DNA of 64,000 nucleotides from an uncultured Granulicatella sp. (GTDB lineage Bacteria > Bacillota > Bacilli > Lactobacillales > Aerococcaceae). Numbering within the stretch: the stretch's first letter is position 1; every line of letters begins with the position of its first letter. This document shows positions 16,869-26,227 of the stretch, in pieces. The stretch spans positions 1 through 64,000 of the forward strand of contig CAKPVL010000003.1 of NCBI GenBank assembly GCA_934193545.1, given 5' to 3'. Both the position numbers and the translations under genes were made by a program. The notes beneath the pieces were generated by a model. It saw nothing but the letters and a program-made list of their open reading frames with translations. It was not told where the DNA came from and did no database searches.

Positions 16869-18323
16869 ATGAGAGCATTACTTTCAAAAAATCAAAACCG
16901 ACAAATTGATATTGTCGACTATTTAGTTCAAGCAAACGGCTGGGTTCATATCGACGAACTCGCTAAGACTTTTAAAGTTTCTACCCGCGCCATCAAAATC
17001 GACCTCGCATTTTTACGCGATAAGATTGATGGTTTAGACATCCTCTTCTCGACGAACGGGGTGCGAATTGAATTACCACAAAACTTAAGTACCGAAGTGG
17101 TTTATCCTTATTATTATTCACATTCTATTTGCTACGAAATTCTGGAACAATTATTCTTACACGAAGAAACCACTGTCTCAGAAATGACACAAAAACTATT
17201 CATTACGACTTCAACATTGAATCGTTACATTCAAAAAATCAATAATAGCTTGAAGAAAAAATTCGATTTCCAAATCTCGAAGAAAAACTTGCAGTTTATT
17301 GGAAATGAACAAGACATTCGTTTCTTCTTCGTTCAATACTTTGCTGAAAAGACTGGCTTTTTCGAATGGCCTTTCGACTTTGTAGACGAAGCTTCTCTAG
17401 AAAAAATTCTAGTAGACCTCTTCAAGTCTTCGAACTTCCCACAAAGCTTTGAAGGATACCGTGTCTTCAAGATGATCTTCACGGTGAACTTCTTCCGCGC
17501 TTATCAAGGGCATTTCGTACAAAACTTCGAAAGTAAAGATAAATTCTACGATTACTACAATCAATTAGATGGTTTAGACGAAATCGTTGAGCAATTCGTG
17601 AAAGAAACTGGAATCATGGTAACTCCTGAAATTCTGGAACAATCCTTCTCGATTTTCTTACAACCGCACTTCTTCCTAACCGTTGAAGAATTCTCAGCCG
17701 CTCGTCAGGAAAAAGTTCGTGACCGCCTATCATTTGATACATTAGTGACGAACATCCAAAGTCTTGAAAAACGCTACGACTTGAAATGCGAAAACTATGA
17801 TTTACTATTATGGCACTTACACAACACGTCTCAATTAGAACGGATCGAAGTGCACTCAGACTTCATCTTATTCGATAAGAAGAAACCGTTGATGAACTTC
17901 TTCAAGTCGCTTTCGCCTGAGTTCTACAATGATGTTGCAGCACTTCTTAAAGAGTACCAACAAGAAATCAAGAACGTGAAGCGTCAAAGAAATATCTCGC
18001 ACTTGATTTACACATTCTACACGCACTGGGAAGGTCTAATTTCTCAACTGCAAGCCAAGCAAGAGAAAATCAAGGTGTTGATTTTGAATGACTTTGACGA
18101 GTACTATCCAAAATTCTTGGCATCGTATTTGGAACATAACGCAGCGAACCGCTTCGAGTATCATACGTATGATCAGCTTGAAATCTCCTTAGATATTCTA
18201 GAAAAATCTGATTATAAGATTATTTTGAGCAACTTTGCTCTTCCTGAAATCAAAGGGAAAACGGTGATCTGCTCGCATGATTTGAGTATGATTGACCTCG
18301 TAAACGAGTTGAATAAACAATAG
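16869..18323 (+). CDS. Mga-family transcriptional regulator
   Basis: 484-residue DNA-binding protein. Residues 1-60 form a winged helix (VHIDELAKTFKVSTRAIKIDLAFLR) and a second helix-turn-helix follows near 100-135 (TVSEMTQKLFITTSTLNRYIQKIN), the double HTH layout of Mga/AtxA regulators. The middle resembles PRD-like helical domains and the C-terminus (about 400-484; IKVLILNDFDEYYPKFLASYLE) resembles an EIIB-like domain, which suggests phosphorylation-dependent control by the PTS. The ATG at 16869 is set by AAGGGAG. It diverges from livJ. The target is unknown, and the neighbours are only candidates. Confidence 0.88.
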   Translation: MRALLSKNQNRQIDIVDYLVQANGWVHIDELAKTFKVSTRAIKIDLAFLRDKIDGLDILFSTNGVRIELPQNLSTEVVYPYYYSHSICYEILEQLFLHEETTVSEMTQKLFITTSTLNRYIQKINNSLKKKFDFQISKKNLQFIGNEQDIRFFFVQYFAEKTGFFEWPFDFVDEASLEKILVDLFKSSNFPQSFEGYRVFKMIFTVNFFRAYQGHFVQNFESKDKFYDYYNQLDGLDEIVEQFVKETGIMVTPEILEQSFSIFLQPHFFLTVEEFSAARQEKVRDRLSFDTLVTNIQSLEKRYDLKCENYDLLLWHLHNTSQLERIEVHSDFILFDKKKPLMNFFKSLSPEFYNDVAALLKEYQQEIKNVKRQRNISHLIYTFYTHWEGLISQLQAKQEKIKVLILNDFDEYYPKFLASYLEHNAANRFEYHTYDQLEISLDILEKSDYKIILSNFALPEIKGKTVICSHDLSMIDLVNELNKQ

Positions 18324-18356
18324 AAAGATGCCCCTGCAATGCAGGGGCATCTTTCT
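18322..18356 (+). terminator. Strong terminator of the Mga-like gene
   Basis: AGAAAGATGCCCCTG and CAGGGGCATCTTTCT form a near-perfect 15-bp stem immediately after the stop codon. A T-rich stretch follows slightly downstream. Confidence 0.9.
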
Positions 18357-18394
18357 GTTGCGCTTCGCTTTTTTACTATAAATAAAACTTACGT

Positions 18395-18596
18395 TTTTCT
18401 TACAATCCCTTTCGAACTGTTGCGGATTTGCTTTATAACTACTGCAATGGGGCAACGGATTGAGCCGAGGTCTCAATTCCTACCAAGCTTCAAACTGACT
18501 CTACGGGTTTTACCCTAGAGTCAGTAATTCACATTGGTTGCCATCCCCCATTGCTGTTGTTATAAAACCGCAACGTTCTTTGGGATTGTAAGAAAA
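18395..18596 (+). repeat. Cloverleaf intergenic repeat, copy E2
   Basis: Outer arms TTTTCTTACAATCCC/GGGATTGTAAGAAAA and GTTGCGG/CCGCAAC, then GCAATGGGG/CCCCATTGC. Inside are a small hairpin TTGAG CCGAGGT CTCAA and a large hairpin ACTGACTCTA/TAGAGTCAGT. It lies between two convergent genes. Confidence 0.88.
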
Positions 18597-18810
18597 TGAG
18601 ATTTTTTTGCAAAAAAGTGAAGTGCTAGAAAGCGCGCGGTGATGAGGTTTTGAGAGAAAGGCGGAGATAAGGGGTTGGTGCAGGCATTGGAGGTTTATTG
18701 CTTAGAAATGTGATAATATCGGTCTTTTTGTAGAGGCAAGAGTCCTTCACGTAACTTGCCCGAAATTCACTTATAAGTGAATTTTGGGCAACGAGGTCCC
18801 ACATATAAAA
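18597..18810. other. Gene-free spacer with one long hairpin
   Basis: No supportable gene. The only structure is a 36-base inverted repeat at 18756-18791 in which TTGCCC, AAATTCACTT and their complements pair with one opposed mismatch. It has no T run, so it is not an obvious terminator. Together with E2 it fills the gap between two convergent genes. Confidence 0.6.
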
Positions 18811-18842
18811 AAATTGCTTGGAGAATACTCTCCAAGCAATTT
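18811..18842 (-). terminator. Terminator of the lipoprotein gene
   Basis: A perfect 14-bp stem AAATTGCTTGGAGA/TCTCCAAGCAATTT around ATAC, with seven T residues on the minus strand after the stem. Confidence 0.92.
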
Positions 18843-18851
18843 CTAATTCAA

Positions 18852-19865
18852 TTATTTAACTTCTGTATAACCGATTGATTCTAATTTTTGAGTTGCTGTA
18901 GAAAAGTCCGCATACGTTGTTGAAATGACACGTGCATCTTTAAGTTCCATCTTGCCCTCTTCATTCGTTATAAGATTTGTAAATCCAACCGCATACACGT
19001 TTTTGAATCCATAGCTAGATTCCACTTGAAGCGTCATTACTAAATTCCCATTACCGCGAACAATCTCATCCCCATACGAATATGAATTATCAACATTATT
19101 CGCTAGACCACGATAATAAGTTTTATCAAATGTTACCTTATCATTTCCGCTAAATTTCTTATTCACTTCTTCTTTTAGTTTTGCAATAATTTCGTCTTTG
19201 TTCTTAGCGTCATCAAGTTTTTCAGCAACTGTCTTCAATCCTTTAACAGGAAGAGTGAAGCTTCCGTCGCCTTCTAATACATAACCTCTGTCTTCTAATA
19301 AGTTAGCGAAATTACCGTCTAACACGATTTTGGCATCTTTTCCATTTTCTAATTTGCCATTGTTTTCAACTTTGAAACGTAAAAATGACAATTTAGAATC
19401 TGTTACATGAACTTCTGCACGGCCACCTTTGTTAAAGCCTTCCACTTCTAATGAAGTAATTTTCGCTAATTCTTCAGCCGTTAATTTTTTCGCTTCTTTT
19501 AAGCCGCTGACTTTCACTTTTGTTTCTTTTGGAAGATTAAAGTATTTTTCAGCATCTTTATCTGAAGCGAACGTGAAAGTAATTTCGTCGTTATTTGACA
19601 AGCCATCTGTTTTACTTGGTGTTACTTTCACTTTTGTTGCAGCAACACGAACTTCTTCTTCTGTTTTCGCATCTGCTTTAGGGTTTGCTAGTAAGAACTC
19701 TTTTACTAACTCTTGAGTATTTACTTGATATACAAGTTCCCCTTTTGTATCTAATCCAGTAAAAGTTGTTTTGATAGATTCACCAGCGTCTACTTTTTTT
19801 ACGCCACAAGCAGCAAGTACCATAGTCGCTACTAAACAGAATAATGTTAACAGTCTTTTTTTCAT
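18852..19865 (-). CDS. Lipoprotein of unknown function
   Basis: 337 residues. It has a lipobox MVLAACG near residue 20, so it is tethered to the outer leaflet. The mature protein is acidic and lysine-rich, with repeated Ig-like or DUF-type segments: KTTFTGLDTKGELVYQVN near the start and a similar layout around residues 150-230. No catalytic motif is seen. It is monocistronic with its own terminator. An 8-4-8 inverted repeat ACAGTATT-TTTC-AATACTGT at 19925-19944 in the divergent region could be its operator or the end of an upstream leader. Confidence 0.8.
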   Translation of the reverse strand: MKKRLLTLFCLVATMVLAACGVKKVDAGESIKTTFTGLDTKGELVYQVNTQELVKEFLLANPKADAKTEEEVRVAATKVKVTPSKTDGLSNNDEITFTFASDKDAEKYFNLPKETKVKVSGLKEAKKLTAEELAKITSLEVEGFNKGGRAEVHVTDSKLSFLRFKVENNGKLENGKDAKIVLDGNFANLLEDRGYVLEGDGSFTLPVKGLKTVAEKLDDAKNKDEIIAKLKEEVNKKFSGNDKVTFDKTYYRGLANNVDNSYSYGDEIVRGNGNLVMTLQVESSYGFKNVYAVGFTNLITNEEGKMELKDARVISTTYADFSTATQKLESIGYTEVK

Positions 19866-19924
19866 GATTCCCTCCTGAAAAGCTTTTCTATTATTTGATT
19901 ACTTTCACCATTATAAGTTCTATT

Positions 19925-19944
19925 ACAGTATTTTTCAATACTGT
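19925..19944. promoter_or_regulatory. Perfect 8-4-8 inverted repeat in divergent intergenic region
   Basis: ACAGTATT-TTTC-AATACTGT lies about 60 bases from the lipoprotein start and 75 from the phosphodiesterase start. It could be an operator for either gene or a small hairpin. Only its symmetry supports it. Confidence 0.4.
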
Positions 19945-20019
19945 TTTGGCGTAACTTGCGCTTCTATTTCGTTCGTGCTAAGGTGAATCTAACGAACTTT
20001 TATACACATCGGAGGCTTT

Positions 20020-21804
20020 ATGAATCAAAAAATCCCCGTATGGAAAACCATCCGCTTTACATTAGGCAATTTAACGCAAAACAGCTGGATGTATTTACGC
20101 AATTCCATTTTCTTACAATTTTTTATATCCGTATTCGGATTCGGTTTTTTAACACTTATTTTTCGCGGAATGCTCTTTATTACTGGGCAATCCAATTTAA
20201 ACTTCGCCAATTTCAAAACAGTACTGCTGAGTCCAGGATCCATCCCGCTCTTGATTCTTTATTTATTGGCGTTCGCGTTTCTTATTTTCATGGAGTTCTC
20301 GATACTCATATTCATGATTTACGGAACGATTCGTGGCATTCATTTTTCATGGCGCAGTAGTATTCAAAATGCGTTTAGTGAACTCAAGCAATTGCTAAAC
20401 GGTCACTTTATTACATTCTGGCTGTACTTTTTAACGCTCTTGCCCATCGTCAATATCGGTGAGCTGACATTTATTTCGAAAAAGATTACCATTCCGGAAT
20501 TTATCACGGGTGAAATCACTAAGACGAGCGCCGGTACGCTTCTTTACTTAGGACTGGTCGTCGTGCTGCTCTACTTTCACGCACGAAGCTCGCTTGCGAT
20601 TCCGCTTCAGATTCTTACCGACCAGCCATTTACAAAAAATATCGTAACTAGTTGGAAGCTGACGAAGAAAAACGTTTGGCGCCTACTCCTTATTTCGGCA
20701 GTCGTCGAAGGGGTGCTAGCGATTCTTGTTATTTTTATCTCGATTGGTAGTGTCGCTCTCGTTGAATTCCTCGACCCGAACGGCTCAAATACGCTTCTGT
20801 TAAGTAGTGTCCTCGCCGTCGCAAAACTGCTTCAAGGATTCATCATCCTCTATACGAAGATTGCCACTTTTATCGTGATGACAAAAATTATCCACGAGCA
20901 TAAATTGGCGTCGCTTGAAGTGTATCATCACCACGAGGAAATTAAGCATAAACGTAAAATCGTGACGGCCTTTGCTCTTCTCTTCGTAACAGGAAGCGGG
21001 GTTCTCACAACCCTCACCACTTACCGGACGGAGACTGCCCACGACCCTATCATCATCGGTCACCGTGGCTATGTTGAAGAAGCCGTTGAGAACTCGATTG
21101 AAGGCATCAAAGCGGCTAAAGAAGCCGGCGCCAATATGGTGGAGATGGATATTCTTCTGACAAAAGACAATCAATTCGTCGTCATGCACGACTATAACTT
21201 GAAGCGATTAGCTGGTTTGAATAAACGCGTTCAAGACATGACCCTAGACGAGGTTCGCGGTCTTCCGATTGAACAAGACGGATTCAAGAGCCACATTCCA
21301 ACTTTTGAGGAGTTTTTCAAAGCCGCCAAAGAAATCGGCATGCCACTCGTCATCGAGCTCAAACCACATGGCGGTGAGCCTGCCAACTACGTGGATCTTT
21401 TCATCGCAAAATACAAAGAGCTCGCCATTGATAACTCAAACAAAGTCATGTCACTTGATTTGAAAGTCATGGAAGAACTCGAAGTAAAAGCACCGGAAAT
21501 CACGACTGGGTTTGTGATTCCAATCCAATTTGGCGGATTTGGAGACGCAAAGGTGGATTTCTATGTGGTAGAAGATTTTTCTTACCAGGAACTGGCTGTT
21601 ATTCATGCGCAGGAGACAGGACATGAGGTGTTTGTCTGGACCATTAATACGGATGAAGCCCTCGAGAAATACGTAGACAGCCCGGTAAACGGGATCATCA
21701 CAGACAAAGTCGCGCTCGCCAAAGCCATTCAGGAGGAGCACAAAACCAACAATAGTTTAATGGACCGCTTCTTACGCACGTTGAATGTGAGTATTGCTAA
21801 ATAA
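20020..21804 (+). CDS. Glycerophosphodiester phosphodiesterase with N-terminal membrane domain
   Basis: 594 residues. The first ~330 residues hold multiple hydrophobic helices of the membrane GDPD type. A C-terminal catalytic domain begins at about residue 345 with GHRGYVEEAVENSIEGI, then GANMVEMDILLTKDNQFVVMHD, the metal- and phosphate-binding signature of GDPD enzymes. It hydrolyses glycerophosphodiesters to glycerol-3-phosphate and an alcohol; in Gram-positive bacteria this can include teichoic acid or lipid headgroups (inference). The start follows CGGAGG. A cloverleaf repeat (E3) begins 3 bases after the stop and may serve as its 3' end. Confidence 0.92.
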   Translation: MNQKIPVWKTIRFTLGNLTQNSWMYLRNSIFLQFFISVFGFGFLTLIFRGMLFITGQSNLNFANFKTVLLSPGSIPLLILYLLAFAFLIFMEFSILIFMIYGTIRGIHFSWRSSIQNAFSELKQLLNGHFITFWLYFLTLLPIVNIGELTFISKKITIPEFITGEITKTSAGTLLYLGLVVVLLYFHARSSLAIPLQILTDQPFTKNIVTSWKLTKKNVWRLLLISAVVEGVLAILVIFISIGSVALVEFLDPNGSNTLLLSSVLAVAKLLQGFIILYTKIATFIVMTKIIHEHKLASLEVYHHHEEIKHKRKIVTAFALLFVTGSGVLTTLTTYRTETAHDPIIIGHRGYVEEAVENSIEGIKAAKEAGANMVEMDILLTKDNQFVVMHDYNLKRLAGLNKRVQDMTLDEVRGLPIEQDGFKSHIPTFEEFFKAAKEIGMPLVIELKPHGGEPANYVDLFIAKYKELAIDNSNKVMSLDLKVMEELEVKAPEITTGFVIPIQFGGFGDAKVDFYVVEDFSYQELAVIHAQETGHEVFVWTINTDEALEKYVDSPVNGIITDKVALAKAIQEEHKTNNSLMDRFLRTLNVSIAK

Positions 21805-21807
21805 ATC

Positions 21808-21996
21808 GGATAGCTCGTTGAGCTTTTCTCAGGTATCTTCATAGTAGCGGTAATGGGACACCGGCTCGAGCCGAAGTCTCTCACCTTTAAAGCCTCAAAG
21901 AGGGAGTAAGGAATCAATTCCTAACTCCCTCTTTTTCGCATTTAATGTCATTCCCCATTACTGCTACTATAGAACCTGAGAAGCTACGAGCTATCC
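21808..21996 (+). repeat. Cloverleaf intergenic repeat, copy E3
   Basis: Arms GGATAGCTCG/CGAGCTATCC, TCTCAGGT/ACCTGAGA, then ATAGTAGCGGTAATGGG/CCCCATTACTGCTACTAT. Inside are a small hairpin CGAGCCGAAGTCTC and a large hairpin GAGGGAGT/ACTCCCTC. It is of the subtype whose large arm begins CTTTAAAGCCTCAAAGAGGG. It starts 3 bases after the phosphodiesterase stop. Confidence 0.88.
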
Positions 21997-22309
21997 CCTA
22001 CGCTACTCCTCCACATTCCCACTAGCAAGAGCTTTCGTGTTTTTATTATGGCCATTCAGACGGCGTAAAACTTGTGCATTAAACATTGTTGGGTGGTTCC
22101 TAAATGGATTGGTGAGCGCGGTCTGTGTGAAGCGTATTTCTGGAGGGCGGGAAAGGAAAGGAGGCAGAGAGTGCTTGGCACCTTCTCCTCCGGCCTCCCC
22201 TTCCCCGCGGATAAACTTTGAAGTGCTTGTTCAATATGAGGTATTTATAAAAAAGGCTTTGTTCCAATAAAAAGATGAAGGCTCTTCGAATTAAATATGC
22301 GAAGGACTT
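21997..22309. other. Gene desert with degenerate inverted repeats
   Basis: No credible gene. GC-rich arms near 22147-22165 (GCGGGAAAGGAAAGGAGGC) and 22193-22209 (GCCTCCCCTTCCCCGC) are imperfectly complementary. The stretch from 22193 (CCTTCCCCGCGG then AAACTTTGAAG-GCTTG) resembles 22484-22520 (CTTTCCCAGCGGG then AAACTTTGAAGGCTTG), so a segment was duplicated here. Open frames in this region are incidental. Confidence 0.55.
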
Positions 22310-22466
22310 TCCAGACTCTATAGTAAAAGCTATAAGGATTTGCAGCCGAAATGAATTAGAGGGGCACTGCGGTTTATCCGCAATGCCCCTCTTTGAAGTT
22401 CGGCAGGAGTTGAGACCTTGGCTCAACCCGTTGCCCTTATAGCCTTTACTATGAAGATGTCTAGGA
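22310..22466 (-). repeat. Cloverleaf intergenic repeat, copy E4
   Basis: Arms TCCAGAC/GTCTAGGA, ATAGTAAA-GCTATAAGG/CCTTATAGC-TTTACTAT. Inside are a large hairpin GAGGGGCACTGCGG/CCGCAATGCCCCTC and a small hairpin GTTGAG ACCTTG GCTCAAC. Same orientation as E1 and E5. Confidence 0.85.
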
Positions 22467-22588
22467 TACTGCACATACTACCTCGTCTCCCTTTCCCAGC
22501 GGGCAAACTTTGAAGGCTTGCCCATACTGGATGGCTAATATGATAGAAAGCCAAGGGATACTGCTGCGTACAATGAATGAAACATAAC

Positions 22589-22828
22589 AAAAAGCCTCTA
22601 TGCGAAAAGACTTTCCACAACAAGGAATCCTTCGGATGTATAGTGGTAATCGTAAGGGAATCATAACCAATGTGAATTACTGACTCTAGGGTGTAACCCG
22701 TAGAGTCAGTTTGAAGCTTGGTAGTCAGGAGACATTTGGCTCCTGACGGTATCCTTACAATTACCACTATACAAACATCCGAAAGGATTCGAAGGTTGTG
22801 GAACTGCTCTTCAATATAGAGGCTTTTT
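22589..22828 (-). repeat. Cloverleaf intergenic repeat, copy E5, nested in a second inverted repeat
   Basis: The outermost arms AAAAAGCCTCTA/TAGAGGCTTTTT enclose TCCACAAC/GTTGTGGA and GGATGT-TAGTGGTAAT/ATTACCACTA-ACATCC. The core has a large hairpin ACTGACTCTA/TAGAGTCAGT and a small hairpin TCAGGAG ACATTTG GCTCCTGA. T runs on both ends of the outer arms could make it a bidirectional terminator for serS. It is the longest copy, at 240 bp. Confidence 0.85.
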
Positions 22829-22881
22829 AACTGTTAATGATTTATTGTGAGCTACTACTTAGAGTATCCCTTGGGTTCCTA

Positions 22882-24437
<1,556 letters not shown>

Positions 24438-24438
24438 A

Positions 24439-24467
24439 ATTGTACACGTCTCTAGTGAAAAGTGCAA
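24439..24467 (-). promoter_or_regulatory. Sigma-A promoter of the serS T-box transcript
   Basis: TTGCAC and TACAAT are separated by exactly 17 bases on the minus strand, immediately upstream of the T-box leader. Confidence 0.8.
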
Positions 24468-24485
24468 GCCTTTTAGCAAAAATTC

Positions 24486-25883
24486 CTAGTTCGAACTTTC
24501 CGGTGAGAAGACGCTTTGGATTTTACTCCAAATGCCCCCAAAGAAGTCTTGAACTTTTTGAACCATTTGGTCGATAAATCCTTTCGCTCCACGCATACCT
24601 TCTGTCACGACGTTCGAATTTTCCACATCAAATGCGGCTAAGGCTTCCACCGTTCCGTGGTCTTTGCCATCGACATAGCCAAGGTTTTCTCCTGGCATCT
24701 CAAAATTCAACGTTCCAACCGTCTGCCCTGCCGTCACAGGAGCTTTCACTTTGCCATCTTCTGTCTTCACATCATCTGCTGGTGTGAATGAAATCTTGAT
24801 CTGGCTTAATGCTGTTCCTTTTGGTACAGCCGCAACAAAGGTTTTCCCGTAATCCACGCCAAGCGTCTCTTCCGTTCCACCTTCTAATTGGATAGGAGTC
24901 AAGTTTTGTACGGATTTTCCAGGCGCGCCCACGAGTAGGCCTTCATATTTCTTGAACACTTCATCTAATAAATGTCTTGTTACTTTGAAACGATTCAACG
25001 GTTCTTTAGACCCCATCGATACGACAATCACCGAGAAGCCGTTGCGAGTAGCAGTCGTTGTAATCGACGCACCGCTGGCATCACTCGTTCCTGTCTTCAA
25101 ACCAGTAACCCCTTCGTATTCGAAGAGCAGTCCTGGAAGCAGGTAGTTAAAGTTATCCATCTTCGTTGTTCCTGAACTATTTGGTCGGAATGTTTGTGTG
25201 GAAATCGATGATACTTTTAAAATCTCAGGGAAATCATTCACCAAGTTCTTCGCGATAATCGCAACAGAACGAGCCGACATGCTATTTTCGTCTTCATCAC
25301 CGAATGATGGATTCTTATCAGCACCACCGTATTTATTCGGTAGACCTGTTACGTTAATAATCGTTGCGTCTTTAATGCCCCACTCATCGAGTTTGGCTTT
25401 CATACGTTCAATCCAGTTGGCTTCAGAACCTCCAATATATTCGGCCACCGCTAATGTTGCGGCGTTGGCTGAATAGATGGAAATCGCGTCGAATAATTCT
25501 TTAATCGTGTATTTTTCACTCGGCAGAAGCGGCACGTTGGATAAGCTATAGTTCGCACTCAATTGGTGAACGCGGTCGCTTACTGGGATTTGTGTTTCCC
25601 AAGTCACTTCTCCATTTTTAATCGCTTCTAAAATTAAATATTGTGAAATCATTTTACTCATGGAAGCAATCCCGCGAACTTCATCTTGATTGTGTTGCAT
25701 CAAAATTTTTCCGCTCGTTTGCTCGATTGCGATGTAGCTTTGTACATCTTGAATCGCAGCTGCTTCCTCTTTTGCTTTTGCGTCATCTTGCGCATAAATT
25801 GCTGGTGTCACCGTCGTTGCTCCTACAGCGAAAATGCTAAGTGCACAGACGATTTTCTTCACCCATGTACGAGGACTTTTCAT
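24486..25883 (-). CDS. dacA: Serine-type D-Ala-D-Ala carboxypeptidase (PBP5/DacA family)
   Basis: 465-residue low-molecular-weight penicillin-binding protein that removes the terminal D-Ala from peptidoglycan stems outside the cell. It has a signal peptide ending near IYAQ (residue 32) and the three active-site motifs in order: SMSK at 74-77, SAN at 138-140 and KTG at 263-265. A PBP5 C-terminal domain follows, then an amphipathic tail that could tether it to the membrane. The start has AGGAG upstream. Promoter at 25922-25950. Confidence 0.95.
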   Translation of the reverse strand: MKSPRTWVKKIVCALSIFAVGATTVTPAIYAQDDAKAKEEAAAIQDVQSYIAIEQTSGKILMQHNQDEVRGIASMSKMISQYLILEAIKNGEVTWETQIPVSDRVHQLSANYSLSNVPLLPSEKYTIKELFDAISIYSANAATLAVAEYIGGSEANWIERMKAKLDEWGIKDATIINVTGLPNKYGGADKNPSFGDEDENSMSARSVAIIAKNLVNDFPEILKVSSISTQTFRPNSSGTTKMDNFNYLLPGLLFEYEGVTGLKTGTSDASGASITTTATRNGFSVIVVSMGSKEPLNRFKVTRHLLDEVFKKYEGLLVGAPGKSVQNLTPIQLEGGTEETLGVDYGKTFVAAVPKGTALSQIKISFTPADDVKTEDGKVKAPVTAGQTVGTLNFEMPGENLGYVDGKDHGTVEALAAFDVENSNVVTEGMRGAKGFIDQMVQKVQDFFGGIWSKIQSVFSPESSN

Positions 25884-25921
25884 TATGTATATCTCCTAAT
25901 TTCTCTCAAATCTGCTTATTA

Positions 25922-25950
25922 ATGTTACCGAAAATCGAGGGGAAAAACAA
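25922..25950 (-). promoter_or_regulatory. Likely dacA promoter
   Basis: -35 TTGTTT and -10 TAACAT are 17 bases apart on the minus strand, about 40 bases before the dacA start. Confidence 0.55.
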
Positions 25951-26066
25951 TGGTAAACTGATTAATCTTTTATTACAAAATAGGAAGGATTTTTTAATCT
26001 CATATTCGGTTTTTGTTCGAGCGTTTTTGCTCATTCCCACCCCTATGCGCTTCGTCCTTTTTTGGT

Positions 26067-26086
26067 ATATTACAGCGTTGTAATAT
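26067..26086. promoter_or_regulatory. Perfect palindrome, candidate operator
   Basis: ATATTACA-GCGT-TGTAATAT is a perfect 8-4-8 inverted repeat in the 344-base gap between divergent dacA and the glycerate kinase gene. It has the TACA...TGTA character of BlaI/CopY-like or other dyad-binding repressors, but spacing does not match a family I can name. The rest of this gap shows no gene. Confidence 0.45.
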
Positions 26087-26180
26087 TCGAAAAAATCACC
26101 CTGACAGAATGAAACTGACACTATTCCGTTTTATTTTTTTCAACTTCATAGTTTTTCCTATTTTTCGCAACAGTTTTAAT

Positions 26181-26199
26181 TGTAAGCGCTTGATATAAT
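26181..26199 (+). promoter_or_regulatory. Cre-like site overlapping the glycerate kinase promoter
   Basis: TGTAAGCGCTTGAT (26181-26194) matches the CcpA consensus TGNAARCGNTTNCA at 12 of 14 positions and abuts the -10 TATAAT (26194-26199). Binding would repress the glycerate genes when preferred sugars are present. This is a consensus match only. Confidence 0.65.
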
Positions 26200-26227
26200 G
26201 ATTTTACAACAATAAGGAGGGATGAAA

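Noticed and set aside
22037-22474. Open frames within the gene desert beside serS
   Set aside because: They run through inverted repeats and GC-rich hairpins, change composition abruptly and lack ribosome binding sites.
10051-22828. Repeated elements considered as a CRISPR array or as tRNA genes
   Set aside because: They are dispersed between unrelated genes, each is self-complementary over 150-240 bases, and there are no regular spacers. The cloverleaf shape lacks tRNA invariants such as the T-arm GTTCRA context and a CCA-ready acceptor stem.
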